64,000 bases of DNA from Moringa oleifera (GCA_021397835.1 JAJFZO010000742.1:1683001-1747000); one strand, 5' to 3'; shown: positions 1 to 11,999, counted from the first letter of the stretch. Numbers and translations are program-made. The notes: generated from the letters alone by a model not told the origin.

Positions 1-1850
1 GATCATTTTTGTGCTCCATTCGATTGAGGCCAACAATGATAGCTCTTAGATCATTAATTTTTACACTATTACTGTTCTCAATCCAATCGCATTTGAAAAG
101 TGCAACGCTGAATATGGTGTAATCAAGCTCCAATCATATTTTCCCATAAAATACCATAATCATCATATATTGGGTTTTTATCTTTTGCATTAAAAAATCA
201 CATGGTGTTAGCAATTAGAGCAATACTGCTATTTTGGTATACCTTTGAGTTACCTCTCTTTTTTGTATAAAAATAATAATCATTGATGATGTACTTAGAA
301 TACTTAATTACTATGAAATAAGGCTCATGAGCAATCCATTGTAAAGTTTGATGAGGTATTATGATCACACAATGAGAGTCCATACTCCATTTACATTGCA
401 AATTACATTAGACCAACCATTGTTAGAAAAATGGATTGATAATGGATAACTTTAAATATTCCTACCTATGTGCACAACCAATTGGTAAAGGTGCAAACAT
501 ATTCATCATGCAACCATTTATGCCTTCTCGACTTGACCAGATTGTAAACAATTAGTTGGTTCAAAAGCTCACGACATGATAATAATAACTACAATAAATA
601 TTTGAGATTGTCTTTCATATGGTACCCATAATGGCATATCAATATTACCTTGTGTATGGTTTGAACTTTGATCATATTCACCAACATATATAAATGAGCT
701 TGTTGAAGAAGATCATGGCGAATTTGTTCAACATATCCACCAGTTAGAGGTCTCTTATTTTAGGTTGGATGATCAAAAATATTTTCCTTAGAGGAATCTT
801 AATGTATCCACATCGGACAAATAATCTATGCAAAATTTAAGTGCTTTCTTTGCAGTATATGGTTCAGCAATATATCTCTTAAGCTTGTTATGGTTTTAAA
901 TATAACCGTTTAATACTTTTATATATCTCTCGAATAGATACATCCATCACAAATACATTAGATCATATAGTTTCATTTCTCTGAAAAAATAAACAGTGAG
1001 ATGAACCATATAATATCAAAGAAGTTAAGAAAAAAGTACTTCTCTAGTAAGCAAAATGTTGTCATGAGTTCATGTTAAGTTTCATTCAACTTTAAAATAT
1101 TTAGCATTTTCTAGCATAACATTAAAGAACATGCAAAATTTAATAATGGCATATGTGACATGTTTGGGCGACATCGCTTGTAAAATAACAGGGAAGAGTT
1201 GTTGTATTAAGATGTAACAATCATGTGACTTAAGCCCACATAGCTTTAAATCTTCCACAGATATGAGACTTTTCATGTTCAAGAAATGTAACAAGCAGAT
1301 GGGAAGAATGTACGATTATATTAAAGTTATTGTATCAGTTCGGATCATAATCCCATCTATTCAAAATCCTTTCTAATAACCAACTTATCCTTAAATTTTA
1401 TTACAATATCAAGCAATGTACCCACAAGACTATCACATATGTTTTTTTTTTTTTATGTGCATGACATTAAGTACATGTCTCACATATAATGACTTCTAAT
1501 ATTACAAATAAAAAAAATTAGTCTTTTCTTCCAGTAGTATGAAACTACATCATCATTAGCTCATTTATTCGTTTCTTCGACTTTCCCTATATATGCAGTA
1601 AACCTTGAACTTTAACTATGACTTCTTGACTAGTTGATGGTGGTGAAGTAATTCTGAATTCTTATTCTTTATTAAAAGTCTTTCTTTATCTATGGTATGC
1701 ATGATGGCATGGTAAAGATATTCTATGTCCAATATATAACATCTTCTTACTGTGTTATAAATGACATTTATGAGTGTTCTTGACAAAAATCGGATAAACA
1801 TAGTGACCTTTAACTATACAACCAGACAAGTTACTATAAGTAAAGAAATC
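1..1850 (-). pseudogene. TNP2-type CACTA transposase relic (Transposase_21, DUF4218, DUF4216)
   Basis: Read on the minus strand, the order of recognisable pieces matches TNP2. The C-terminal part of the transposase core sits around 1850-1400 (a YYWKKRLIFF-like stretch, then a match to the family's 'MHIEKNVCDSLLGTLL' as 'NICDSLVGTLLDI'). The DUF4218 region follows at about 1294-800, with GLKSHDCYIL, a PKHVTYAI stretch and then AEPYTAKKALKFC and LSDVDT. A DUF4216-like piece lies at 700-198 (LQWIAHEPYFIVIKYSKYII, then a TQNSG-like VYQNSS). Several stops and frame changes separate these blocks, so the gene is dead. The catalytic N-terminal part is too decayed to outline. Confidence 0.75.
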
Positions 1851-2079
1851 ATTGATTATCCACAACAAAACAATTCTCAAGTTGAATGACTCCTTATAGT
1901 ACCTATCCTATACTTGCACAACAATATCCCATAATATTTTTAAGTCTTCTATAAGCAATGCTAAGTATACATTAATGTCATTATCAAATTGTTTCGGACC
2001 TGATATTAATAATGTTAGTCTTATGAACTTTTCTTCATTGTTAACTAGGGTAGTAAATTATAAGTTACCATAACAATTT

Positions 2080-2277
2080 GACTATTTACTGTCAAAAAAG
2101 GAATCCATTTACATGCCATGTAAATACTTCAAAAATTGACCTCACTCTATTTGCTAAACATATAAGACCTAAAACACCATAATGCAGACTATCAGCATCT
2201 CAATCAGATGCATGCTAAAAGCTTATGCAACTGTTTATCTATCAAGTGTGGCAATGAGCCACTGAAAAGTACTCTTT
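2080..2277. repeat. Direct repeat copy 1 (about 198 bp) inside the CACTA element
   Basis: This segment starts TGACTATTTACTGTCAAAAA and ends AGCCACTGAAAAGTACTCT. It is repeated in the same orientation at 2792-2990 with roughly 85-90% identity by eye. The two copies are about 710 bp apart. Confidence 0.85.
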
Positions 2278-2791
2278 GATTGAAAAATCAATAAGGACAC
2301 AATCACAATAAGAATAGAGTTAAAGTTACATAATTCTCCAAGCAAAATATTGGAAGTCTTTTCTGCAAAGCAACATGGATTGCACTATATAGGAAGTCTA
2401 GGATCCAGTTTATGTACTACATGCTTTAAGTTTGAGAAAATGATAATGTACCTTGCTAGTCATGGCTCCAAAGCCAGAATAATCATATATGTATTGTAAA
2501 TTAAACAGAACATCAAACTATAAGCCTCACTATAAAAATTAATGGCATTACAGCAAGAACAAAGAAAAGATGAAAGTAAAACCAGCTTAATAGTGAATCC
2601 ACAGCCAAATTCTTATCAATAGTAAGCAAAAAACAACAATCTGGATCAAAAGTAGAAAATAGTATGGGATAAAATAAGAGAAATCAAGTAAAATAATGTA
2701 GACCATGCATTCTTGCTCCATTACACAAAGTATTCTTTGGTTTTAAATTTTTAATATGAAAGTAGAGCTAATAGAAAATGGCTATTGTCAT

Positions 2792-2990
2792 TGACTATTT
2801 ACTGTCAAAAAAGGAATCCATTTACATGCCATCTAAGTGCTTCAAAAACTAACCTTACTCTGTTTGCTAAACATAATAGGACCTAAAATACCATAATGCA
2901 AACCATCACCATCTCAATCAAATTCATGTCAAAAACTCATCCAACTGTTCATCTATCAATTGTGGCAATGAGCCACTGAAAAGTACTCTC
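2792..2990. repeat. Direct repeat copy 2 (about 199 bp) inside the CACTA element
   Basis: This is the second copy of the 2080-2277 segment. The last 20 or so codons of a short minus-strand frame (2924-3190) lie in it. Confidence 0.85.
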
Positions 2991-3190
2991 TGGCTCTGCT
3001 TTTTAAGGACATTACCATTCACATTATCTTTGGCATAGACCTTAACCAAGTTCATCAAAGAGTTATTGCTCTGACCATTGTCCAATTGAATGCTTCTGCC
3101 TTTCTCCTTTAATGGGTTGTCTTGCTCATTTAGGAAAATATTATAGTTATTTTGAGTGAGACTGCTTTTTATGATTGTTATATCATTCAT
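2924..3190 (-). pseudogene. Unrecognised 88-codon frame in the CACTA 5' region
   Basis: This open frame of 88 codons is polar, rich in Asn, Gln and Ser, and ends SLPQLIDEQLDEFLT. I do not recognise the protein. It lies upstream of the TNP2 relic on the same strand, so it could be a fragment of an accessory CACTA ORF or of host DNA captured by the element. Its 3' end falls in a duplicated segment whose other copy (2080-2277) keeps the same wording with substitutions. It has no visible domain, signal peptide or membrane segment, and may not be coding at all. Confidence 0.2.
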
Positions 3191-3909
3191 TCCATTTGTT
3201 ACACTCTAATTCACCAATGGGGTTTGCTCCTCTACAACAGGGTTCTGGTTTGCTCTGCTTCTATTATTTTTACAGTTACACCCACAAGCAAAATTTTATA
3301 GCTATGAGTCGTCCAGTATTATTTCCAGTTAAAATTACCACAATTTACCAGTGAAATGCATGGATGTATATCAAGTCTCATATAAACAAACAAACAAAAT
3401 GCTAAATGTGGTCAAGTGTTTATGTTTCAACAAAAATGCATCGCATACTCTCAATCAAAAAGATAATAAACATCAGCATATCCAAATGAAAGAAACATCT
3501 AAATATGAAAATTGAGAAAAATTTGTTTGTCAACAAAATCAAATGATGTAAAAATTGGTAACTGAAGAAAAGAGAAGAAAAATTTAGAACAAAACTAAGT
3601 AAGAAATTGCAAAACTTAACAAAAATTCTCTCTTTCTCATAGTGCGAGATTAAGGTTCTATTAGTTTCATATATTACTTTCCTTGCTTCAATTGTATCAT
3701 CCAACAGTGCATGATGCCTATTTCATAAAATTTCTCAAAAGAATGAAATTTTAACATCGATTATGTAACATTGAAAGAGAAAAATTTCTCTTTGAAACAA
3801 TGGTTTTTTTAGGAGAGTGAAGGAAGTATACTAAAAGAGTGAAGCATGTACTAAGTGCGTAGGTGAAGATCTTTATTACAATAGATCACGTATACCTGTT
3901 TAACATAAG

Positions 3910-4235
3910 ATTTTCATTGATTGAGCAGTTAAAGTCCATAAGGTTGACTAAGAGAGCTTGGGTTCAAGTCAGCTCTCTTGCATTTTTCTCAAAATTATTT
4001 AAACACATCTTTTATTAAACAAATAAAAAAATTAAACAAAATCAGCTATAGATCAAATGGTTAAAAATGTGATATAATCCTTAAAAGGCCTTGGGTTCAA
4101 GTTAGCCTTTTTGCATTTTCAATCAAATATCTAAATTAAAAACAAATCAAAAAAAAAAAAACACATGGGTTTCCTTTAGATTAGATGGAAATGACATTTT
4201 TAAATTTTTCCAAGAGAGATTGGGTTTGATCCTTA
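3910..4235 (+). repeat. Three tandem ~125-bp units with tRNA B-box-like core
   Basis: Units begin near 3915, 4045 and 4165. Each has a GAT(C)AA/ATGGTTAA-type stretch followed by CTTGGGTTCAAGT(C/T)AGC or GATTGGGTTTGATCC and an AT-rich tail with TTTTGCATTTT. The GGTTCAAGTC core resembles an RNA polymerase III B box (GGTTCRANNCC). No convincing A box or cloverleaf was found, so this is not called a tRNA. It lies inside the CACTA terminus. Confidence 0.5.
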
Positions 4236-4257
4236 ATTATAATTTTTTTTCTAATTA

Positions 4258-4477
4258 AAGTTTTTTATGACTATCCTTCAGGACCATCATATACGTTTAT
4301 AATGGTTTTTCAGAACTGTCATATATGTTACGCTTTTTATGATGGTCTCTTAGGACCGTTATGTATGTTACACTTTTTATGACGATCTCTCAAGACCGTC
4401 ATGTATTCGATTTTTTAATAACGACCATAAAAGACAGTTATAAAATATTATCATAAAAAACAGTTTCTCTTATAGTG
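4258..4477 (-). repeat. CACTA terminal inverted repeat and subterminal repeats
   Basis: Read on the minus strand from 4477: CACTATAAGAGAAACTG, then repeated short motifs of the type CATAACGGTCCTAAGAGACC, in both orientations, separated by CATAAAAAGTGTAACATA. At least four units are seen. Arrays like this are the transposase-binding zone of CACTA elements. Confidence 0.8.
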
Positions 4478-4680
4478 TGTATTGATTTATTTTGATTAAA
4501 AAAATAAAACATGTTGGATGGTACAAAAGAACAATATAGATGCCTAAGTTTAAGATTTTGGTTACTTGGATACAGTGTTTTATTGTTATATTTTATGGAT
4601 AAATTAGTGAATCAAAATTTACAAATAAAAGGAAATGGGTTTGAATTTAGAGTATAGATCATTAATACTTGATTTTTTTT

Positions 4681-5110
4681 TGTGCTATGATGCGATGATA
4701 TGGCGGGATTATTATATTTTAATATAGTTTTTATATCTTGAAAAATGTATAAAAAGATTGATTTAATAAGTTATTTCTTTGCAATTTCCTTTTGATCTAA
4801 AATTTACAGTTGGACTACTAAGTTATGTGATGAAGATGCAATAATGTGGTGTTATTATTATGTTTTATCATAGTTTTTATATCTTGAAAAATGTATAAAA
4901 AGATTGATATAAGAAGTTATTTCTTTGCAATTTCCTTTTAATCTTAAATTTGTAGTTGAACTTGTGAGTTATGTGATGAAGTTGTACCAATAAGTTCACT
5001 ATTTTAATGATATGATTTCATTGATATCTAATAATATTTTTTAAGTAGTTTTATTATAGTTTTTATGTGTTGAGATGAAGTTGTACCAATAGATTTTTAT
5101 TTTGGGTCAC
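4681..5110. repeat. Tandem ~146-bp repeat, two full copies and a partial third
   Basis: The phrase TAGTTTTTATATCTTGAAAA starts at 4725 and again at 4871, a 146-bp period. The surrounding sequence, through GCAATTTCCTTTTGATCT and GAGTTATGTGATGAAG, is shared. A third, degraded unit follows to about 5110 (ATGAAGTTGTACCAATA occurs twice). It is not part of any gene. Confidence 0.75.
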
Positions 5111-5179
5111 TCTTTCAAAAATGTAGTTTTTTTGATATATAGCTACTTATTTTATTAATAAGTTTTGATTTTCTTTTGT

Positions 5180-5835
5180 TTTCATTTTTGGGCATGCTAG
5201 TTATGAAAAATTAAGAAAGGATACCCTTGCCTTGGGATCATCTGTTGATGATTTCATCCTCTTTTTTCAAGTTATAGGTGGCAAGAATAAGAAGGGTAAG
5301 GCATATGGGTTTGGGTTTAAGGTTACCTTTCTATGAAGCATCTCACTCTACTTCTCAATACTCATATGTTCCATCTAGTGTCTCAATGCAATAAATGATG
5401 TTTTGCTTTAAAGACATGCAACAACAGTTAAATAGAAAACGTGTAACAGTGGAAGAATATCTTCAGCGATAATGTGCTCAGAGAGAAAAAGAAAGAAAAG
5501 ATATGAAAGAACAATTGCAAAAAGAACGTGATATGATGGAAAACCAGTAAATGGACCTAATAGAGAAGATGCTTAAACAGATGAAGATAAGAAATCATAA
5601 AGAAAATGATCTCAAGAAAGAAATGGTCTCCATAAAAACTCTTCCTAATGAACTTGTTAGACAATTAAGTAGGTAACAAAGCCCTTTAGTTACACAAGGT
5701 GCTTCTTTCAGCATAATTGGTGATGGTGATGGTGATGGTGATGGAGTTGGCAATGGTAACAGTGATACAACCAATGATAGTGATGTGCGACAATAGCATT
5801 AACAATGGTGACAATTTTATGGACGATAATTAAGT
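5180..5835 (+). pseudogene. Transposase_24 (Ptta/En-Spm type) ORF relic
   Basis: The plus strand carries a stretch reading close to the conserved tail of plant Ptta/En-Spm ORFs. There is a FFQVIGGKNKKGKAYGFG block (family form 'EVVGGxKKGRVYGLGS'), then SSSQYSYVPSSVSMQ, then a charged coiled-coil-like run of Gln, Arg, Glu and Lys (5420-5640). A GATGGT repeat at about 5720-5745 would encode Gly-Asp pairs. Stops interrupt it (for example TAA at 5471-5473 and TAA near 5550), so it is a pseudogene. This ORF normally accompanies TNP2 in CACTA elements. Here it is on the opposite strand to the TNP2 relic at 1-1850, so it belongs to a different, nested or neighbouring element. Confidence 0.6.
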
Positions 5836-7010
5836 TATATTATTAGTTTGAATATTTTATGTATATATATTTTAAATTTAAATAATATGATGGGTTGTTA
5901 TTTAATATGAGTTTTATATAATTTTATTTATTTATTTTATTTATATAATTACTTATTTATATTTAAAATTTTAATATATATTTTTTACGATTTACATCTA
6001 TTAATTAAAATTATGTATGTTCAATCAAATATATAATTATAAATAAAAATATGTATATATATTTAATATTTATATATTAATTAAAAATATTTTTAATACA
6101 AAAATATATTTTATTGTGTTAATATATTAATTTAAAAGATATAGTTTTAATAAAAATAAAAAATTAAGATAATATTTCTTTTTACATCCACTTCTAAATT
6201 TCTCACAAAATATTATCCTTAAAAAATGTATCTTCCATCATATCAAAATTTTTATAAAATAATTTTATAAATTAAATTATTTAATTTAATGATATATTAA
6301 TTTTTAATATATTTATGAAAAAATAAATCGTAAGAATTTTTATTACAATAAAATTTCAATATAATTTTTTTTCTAAAAATAATTCAAAATTTTTGTGGAA
6401 GTACTACGTAAAAATATTTTCCTTTCTTACAGAATAAAATCTGTAAGAATTTTTATTGTAATAACGAAATTTTAAAAAATATATATTTTAAAACTCTTGC
6501 AAAAATAATGCCATAAGAATATTAAACTTTCTCACGGAAAGTTTTTTATAAGAATTTTTATTTTAATAAAACTTCAATGAAATTTTTTTTAAAAGAATTA
6601 TTCAAAATTCTGGTAGAATAATTATCGTAAGAATTATCACATAAATTTCAATCGTACTATTTTTTGTAACCATTTTCATTGAATAATCATTATATTATAT
6701 AGTTAGAAAAAATTATTTTCATAAATTTTTTAACAATCTCGACAACTGTTAAAAATTTTTTTTGAAATTAATTTTTCAAACAAATTTACTAATATAATAT
6801 ATATTAATATTCCAATAGAATTACCATTTGAATATCATTGAAATTATTTTTAACCGTATTTATTTTCGTTGTAATTTTACCTTTCTTATGTCAATTATTC
6901 TAACAACTTCATTTTTGAAAGAATTTTTCTTGGAATTTTACATTCCAAACAATAATTATAGAAAATTCCAATGATTTTTTTCGTTAAAATTTTTTGAATT
7001 TGTTGTTGTG
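5836..7010. repeat. AT-rich subterminal repeats, possible 3' end of a CACTA-like element
   Basis: This stretch is over 80% A+T and repeats 'CTTACAGAATAAAATCTGTAAGAATTTTTATT'-type units in both orientations (about 6300-6700). It ends at about 7008 with GAATTTGTTGTTGTG, whose reverse complement CACAACAACAAATTC resembles a CACTACAACAAA terminus with changes. It could be the right end of the element carrying the Transposase_24 relic. No left end was found. Confidence 0.35.
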
Positions 7011-7079
7011 TATCATTTATTATGAATCTATCTATAACATTTGGATTGATCTTTTAAAAAAAAGTATTAAAAAAGAAAT

Positions 7080-8200
7080 GTCCTCGTATATTCCAATTAA
7101 GGTGGGAACTAATGGATCATGCTAAAAGACAACTTCTGTTAGTTAATTTTTAATTCACTAAGCTGAAAACTATTTGGGAAAAGCTTAGAAATTATAAACT
7201 TACATGTTCTTAAGGAAAATGCACTTATATAGAAGCACTAAGGCCTTGGTTCATCATCACAGAATATGTCATGTCTTTCTTGATGGGATTACATGACTCT
7301 TTAGCTTAAGTCGGTAGTCAATTACTTCTCATGACCCCATTCCTCTCGTAAACAAAGTGTTTTCTCTAGTTTCTCACAAAAAGCATCAAGAGATATGTTA
7401 ATGCTATAGTTGGATCTTCTATCAATTAAGATTCCACGGCTTGTTCTATTAAGATTAATGTTAGTAAGCCTAATCAAAATGTTCATAAAGACTAAAGGAA
7501 AGATATACCCATCAACATTTATTGTAGTTATATTAGTCATACTATAAAATAAGTTCCATATGCTCCATGGATCCCTATGCTTGTCGAATACAATTATTTC
7601 TTGATTTTGGTTGATGATTGCACTAGGTTCACATTGGATTTTCCTAATGAGGTAAAATTTTTACATGAGTTCCATTTTTCCTCCATTTTTACTCTCATTG
7701 AAACTTAATTTCATAAGGTGATTAAGAAGTTAAGATAAGATAATACCCCTAAGCTATAATTTACTAATATATGTTCACTTTCGATGGTGTTTTTCATCAG
7801 TTCCCTTGTGTAGAAAGACCTTAAAAAAACTTAGTAGTAGAGAGGAAACACAAAGACTCAATTGAATGTAACTTATGCCTTGTATAATACCCCTAAGCTT
7901 CAAAGGCTACGAGTTAATATAATAGTGCAACTAAATCATTCATTGTTTCTCGATTTATGATATCATCTTTCATGAGTATCTTTTTCCATTTTAATCTATT
8001 CCACATACTAATGATTTACCAAATTCTATCTATGGTTTTAATTACTCTCTTTCTTATACTCCTTTACCTACTTTTTTAAACTCTTATCCCATTGATCTAA
8101 TCTTCAACTAGATCTTGTAGTGTTGACTGCAGATCAAGCCAATAATGACCTTTCTCCCCATCTTGTGAGCAAATTATTATACGTAACAATCTTAGGCCTG
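7080..8200 (+). pseudogene. Ty1-copia polyprotein relic (gag and integrase parts)
   Basis: Around 7255-7400 the plus strand reads EYVMSFLMGLHDSLA, stop, VGSQLLLMTPF, then KVFSL in another frame. This is the typical Copia gag ending (family form 'SFLMGLNDSY..VRSQILLMDPLPSVNKVFSL'). From about 7590 there is YFLILVDDCTRFT, the start of the Copia integrase core. Later VERKHK-like wording matches the 'VVERKHQHLLN' part. The protease and most of the zinc knuckle are missing between them, and stops are frequent. It is a strongly decayed internal fragment without a reverse transcriptase. Confidence 0.65.
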
Positions 8201-8510
8201 ATATCACCTTTTATTATTCATAAATTAAGTTGGTTTGTTCCCAACCAATTATTCAGTATCCATCTTAATATAACTTGTTTGTTTTAGTTAGTTAAATCTT
8301 ATAAAGATGTCTTCATTTGATTTGTTGTATCCAGCTTACTGTTTTGGTTAAATTGTCTGTTGGTTAGTTTGTTTGGCTTGTTCTACTATTTAATCAGAAG
8401 GACCTTTTTATACTCATATGTTCATTAAATAAGAAGGCTCTCTGTTCTTCCTGGTACCTTGTTCAACAAACTCAACTCACTATTCTCTATAAGAGAATAC
8501 TAAAATAGTA
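8200..8510 (+). other. Possible LTR remnant following the Copia relic
   Basis: This is less AT-rich than its surroundings and Copia-LTR-like in style: TTGGTTAGTTTGTTTGGCTTG, a TTTTTATACTCATATG stretch, then CTCTCTGTTCTTCCTGG and CAACAAACTCAACTCA. No second LTR or clear target duplication is present, so the assignment is tentative. Confidence 0.25.
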
Positions 8511-9260
8511 ATGAATTTTAAATAATAAGTTCAAGATATATTCGCGACCAAATGAATTTTTAGACTTGACGAAAATTAAAAACGGATTTGACATCTGTGG
8601 TTGAGAATGGTTTTTTGAAAATTTTTAATAATTTAAAAACAATTGAAATTTGAAAGCTTTAGCAATTGATTATAACGAGTAATTTTTTGAAAATTTCTAA
8701 TAATTTTAAAATGATTAAAATTTAAAAATTACTATTTATTATTAAAAATGATATTTTGAATAATTTTTAATATTTTAAAATAATTAAAATTTAAAAATTT
8801 AATGACAAACAGTAATACATCATTAAAATAATGATAAATATGACGACTCATCATTAAAAATAATTCTTTTAAATTTTTTTAATAATTTTTCCAATGGATC
8901 AAAACTTCCATCATTAAGTTCCTTTGCAACAAGGATCATAGCCACAAAAAATCTTCATGTTCAATCCATTACTATAATGCTTAATAATAGATTTTTATGT
9001 TTAGTAGTGAAAATTTTTGTTGATAAAATCAGGTTTTTTTAATAATTATAGTATAAAATCATACTTTAATTAAAATTTCAGTTTTTTCGTTGGATGGGAG
9101 TCAAGGTCATCTCCAATGAAAACAACAAATCGATAAATTGGTGCTTAAGTTCAGAATTTTTTAGCTTTAACAAAGCGTTAAATTCACTTCATCAAATTGG
9201 TGTAGCATTATTGATGTATCATTGTACTTTTTTATTAAAAAAATTATTATATTAATAGCA
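8511..9260. other. AT-rich DNA with short degenerate tandem repeats, no gene
   Basis: From 8610 to 8800 a 65-75-bp unit (TTTTGAAAATTTTTAATAATTTAAAA..) occurs about three times. At 8815-8930 there are short inverted CATCATTAAAA/TTAATGATG motifs that look like another transposon's subterminal region. No coding signal was seen. Confidence 0.5.
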
Positions 9261-9284
9261 CACTATAACAAAATAGTATTTTTA

Positions 9285-9640
9285 TTCACAGTTTTAAATG
9301 GCTTTTGTTAACAATTTTAAAACTGTGAAATATAATATTGTGAACAAAAGTCAGTTAAAATAGTTCACGATTTTTGAACTGTGAATAAAAGTGGTAATAG
9401 TTCACAGTTCATTAAAACTTTTATTCACAGTTCTTAAACTGTGAATAAAAGTAAAAATAGTGCATAGTTCATTAAAATTTTTATTCACAGTTTCATAACT
9501 GTGAATAAAGTCTCTTTAGTTCACAGTTCATTAAAGTTTTATTCACAATTCTAGAACTATGAATAAAATAAGCCTTAGTTCACAGTTATTTTTTATTTTG
9601 TTCACAGTTATATAATTGTAAACTATTGTTTAATTAAAAT
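9285..9640. repeat. Left subterminal palindromic repeats of the CACTA-like element
   Basis: Six or more units of about 55-65 bp, each pairing TTCACAGTT.. with ..AACTGTGAATAAAAG, so each unit can fold on itself. Divergence increases toward the inside. Confidence 0.85.
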
Positions 9641-10629
9641 TTTTTAAATTATTTTGTGAATCTTTATCCATAGTTTTGTTAGAATTGTAGATAAAGTATA
9701 ATTAATTTTTTTATTTATTTAAAAAATAAAAAATATATAAAATATCAAAATTTGAATTGATAAATATTTAAAATTTTGTATCATTATTTAATTTTTTTAT
9801 TTTTAATGTTTAATAATTTGAATTCGAATCAGTATTTAATTTTTTTAATAATTTTAATTTGTAATTATAATTCAAACTTTTAATTATTATTTGATTACCA
9901 TTTTTCCAAAATTAAAATTTTTTGCCTATGAATTCACATTTCTCTTTACCCAAAATCAAAATTTGAAAATATCTAAAAAAATGTTACATACAATAAAGAA
10001 AATAAACCATCACAAATTTTTTCATACAATACTTTTTATTGATATGTCCAATATACTTATTTTTCTTCATATTGTACATTTTATCAATAAACATCAACAC
10101 ACTTCAATGTAACATCTCAAACTTTCTTAAAACCATTATATGACAATACATATCATCACAATTATTTCAATACTACTATCACACTTTTAATCAAAAAGCA
10201 CTTCAATAGTATTAACACACTTCCATATAATCAAATGCACCATCATCATTTTTTTCACGACAACACTCTTTACAGCAATCTAACATACCTCAATACAATC
10301 TAACACCACCATCAATTCATTCATTCACAACATATTTTAATCCAATCTAGTACACATTTATTATCACTTCTTTCATCATAATACACTTCAATATAACACA
10401 TATTTATTACCATTTTGAAACTATAATGAATCATAATTCTCATCCATAGAAACATCCAACTATGTATGAAACACAAGGATAAAAATTAATTTACAAATTA
10501 ACGCTACGTTTACAATACAAGTTAAAAGGCAAATATTTACAATTCTTAACAACTATATAATGTATTCTAAAATTTGAAATGTAAGTCCTACACTTTTATC
10601 TGAAACTTGGCAATCCACAACGATGTAAT

Positions 10630-10985
10630 GAAAGTGAAGGTCCAATGATACTGACGGAACGGCCTGAATAATCGACCCGTTTGTCATATAATGCTTCACA
10701 TGAATTGCCTAAGCTCTTATCCAACATCATCAAGCTCAAATTGACTGTAGGTATCAATATCCATTAGTGTGGATATGAAAAATATAAAAGTTAGTGCAAC
10801 TATAATTACAATATTAAACCCAACATTTTACACAAACAATTATTTAAAAACTTAATATTTTTTAGTACGATGCATTATTGTTATGACTGTTAATGATATC
10901 CCTAATGTACTTCATCACATAGTATCCATACTCATGGTTATATGGTTGACGTGGACACTACATTAGCATAATTTAAATGTTATAC
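10630..10985 (-). pseudogene. ULP1/SENP-like (C48) cysteine protease fragment with lost catalytic Cys
   Basis: On the minus strand, 10961-10865 reads CPRQPYNHEYGYYVMKYIRD, then IINSHNNN and a stop. This matches the end of the plant transposon-type Ulp1 C48 domain, whose usual form is 'CPRQPxxxECGYYVMRYMKDI'. The nucleophile Cys of E-C-G-Y is Tyr here (codon TAT at 10930-10928, one change from TGT). About 100 bp further on (10765-10690) the frame reads [12 protein letters not shown] and a stop, matching the downstream 'YTxxEIDEVREEWA' tail, so a small intron or insertion separates them. SUMO-protease-like domains of this type are carried by some plant CACTA and Mutator elements. This copy is inactive and the rest of the domain is not readable. 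Confidence 0.65.
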
Positions 10986-11999
10986 TTTTCACTAAAAATA
11001 ATGAAATTTAATATCACATCTGATTTGTGACATACCTACCTTAGCAATAATACTTTAGCAATTTTGTTAACTAACGGATCTATTGTGAAGAACATTCTAA
11101 AAGAGTCAAAAAAAAAAAACAAGATTACTAATCTTGAAACTGCAATTATATACACTAATATAAGTATAAAATAATTGAACTCATAGGGACATGATCATGT
11201 CTAACTCAGCGAGAGAACCATGCCTAGAGGATCAAAAACCGTGAATGTGAATGTCCATGGCTCAACAATCACCAACATCCAATGATGCCTAAATTACTAA
11301 GCAAATTAAATTATTAGTTATTTAACTAGTGCAATTAAAAAAATTAAATTCATGCTTATGTGATTTTATATGGAAAAATCACTACTCTTTTGTCACATGG
11401 TTGCACTAATCTACTTGCAATATGAATCATATAGTAGAGATATCATCCAAACATTCATATCTATGAGTTTTCTTTCACTCACTAACCAAGTTTGATTGTT
11501 ATATGATTATCATTTATAGTTATGCATAACTTTTTTAAGAGTTTCAGACAAAACTCACCTTAGTTTTCAAGTAGATTTAGACACACTTTTCATCCCTTCA
11601 AAAGGGTCCATCTCCTTTACTTGTATATTTTAAAAACATGTTGAGAACAAGCCAACAAAAAATTATTTTATGTCATGTATTTTACAAGCATGCTTTCTTC
11701 CTTTGTAAAAATAGGTTTCATACAGATAAATATGCTTCAATGTCATTCAATAAACATAGCATACAAATATGATTTTCAAAATAAAGAAACTAAAAGCAAT
11801 AAACAAAATAGTCATAATTTTTGTTTATCTCAAAAAATCCATCAAGATTTCAATTAGCTAATTTTCTACCTAAACAAAATCCAAAAATACATATTTGCAT
11901 TTCTATAAAACTAACATTTATCAAGCAAAATCTAGTATACATATAGTTTAATTAACATTTATAAATTTGAGAGAAAAAATTAACCTTTCCAAAACTAAA

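Larger units (their letters stand above)
1..4477 (-). mobile_element. CACTA (En/Spm) DNA transposon, 5' part, continues beyond left edge
   Basis: The right border reads CACTATAAGAG on the minus strand, ending at 4477, which is a classic CACTA terminus. Just inside it (4258-4477) are inverted and direct subterminal repeats built on a 'GACGGTC..GACCGTC' theme, the usual transposase-binding region. Further in, the minus strand carries a decayed TNP2 transposase (1-1850), so the element is read right to left and its 3' end lies outside the window. The 3-bp flank next to the terminus is TGT (4478-4480), but no second end is available to confirm a target duplication. Stops and frameshifts throughout mean it is not autonomous. 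Confidence 0.8.

Noticed and set aside
3930..4000. tRNA gene suggested by GGTTCAAGTC
   Set aside because: No cloverleaf, no A box at proper distance and the motif occurs in tandem units; treated as a repeat.
9285..9640. CRISPR-like array of regular palindromic repeats
   Set aside because: Eukaryotic context; spacers are not unique and the repeats are CACTA subterminal repeats also present at the other element end.
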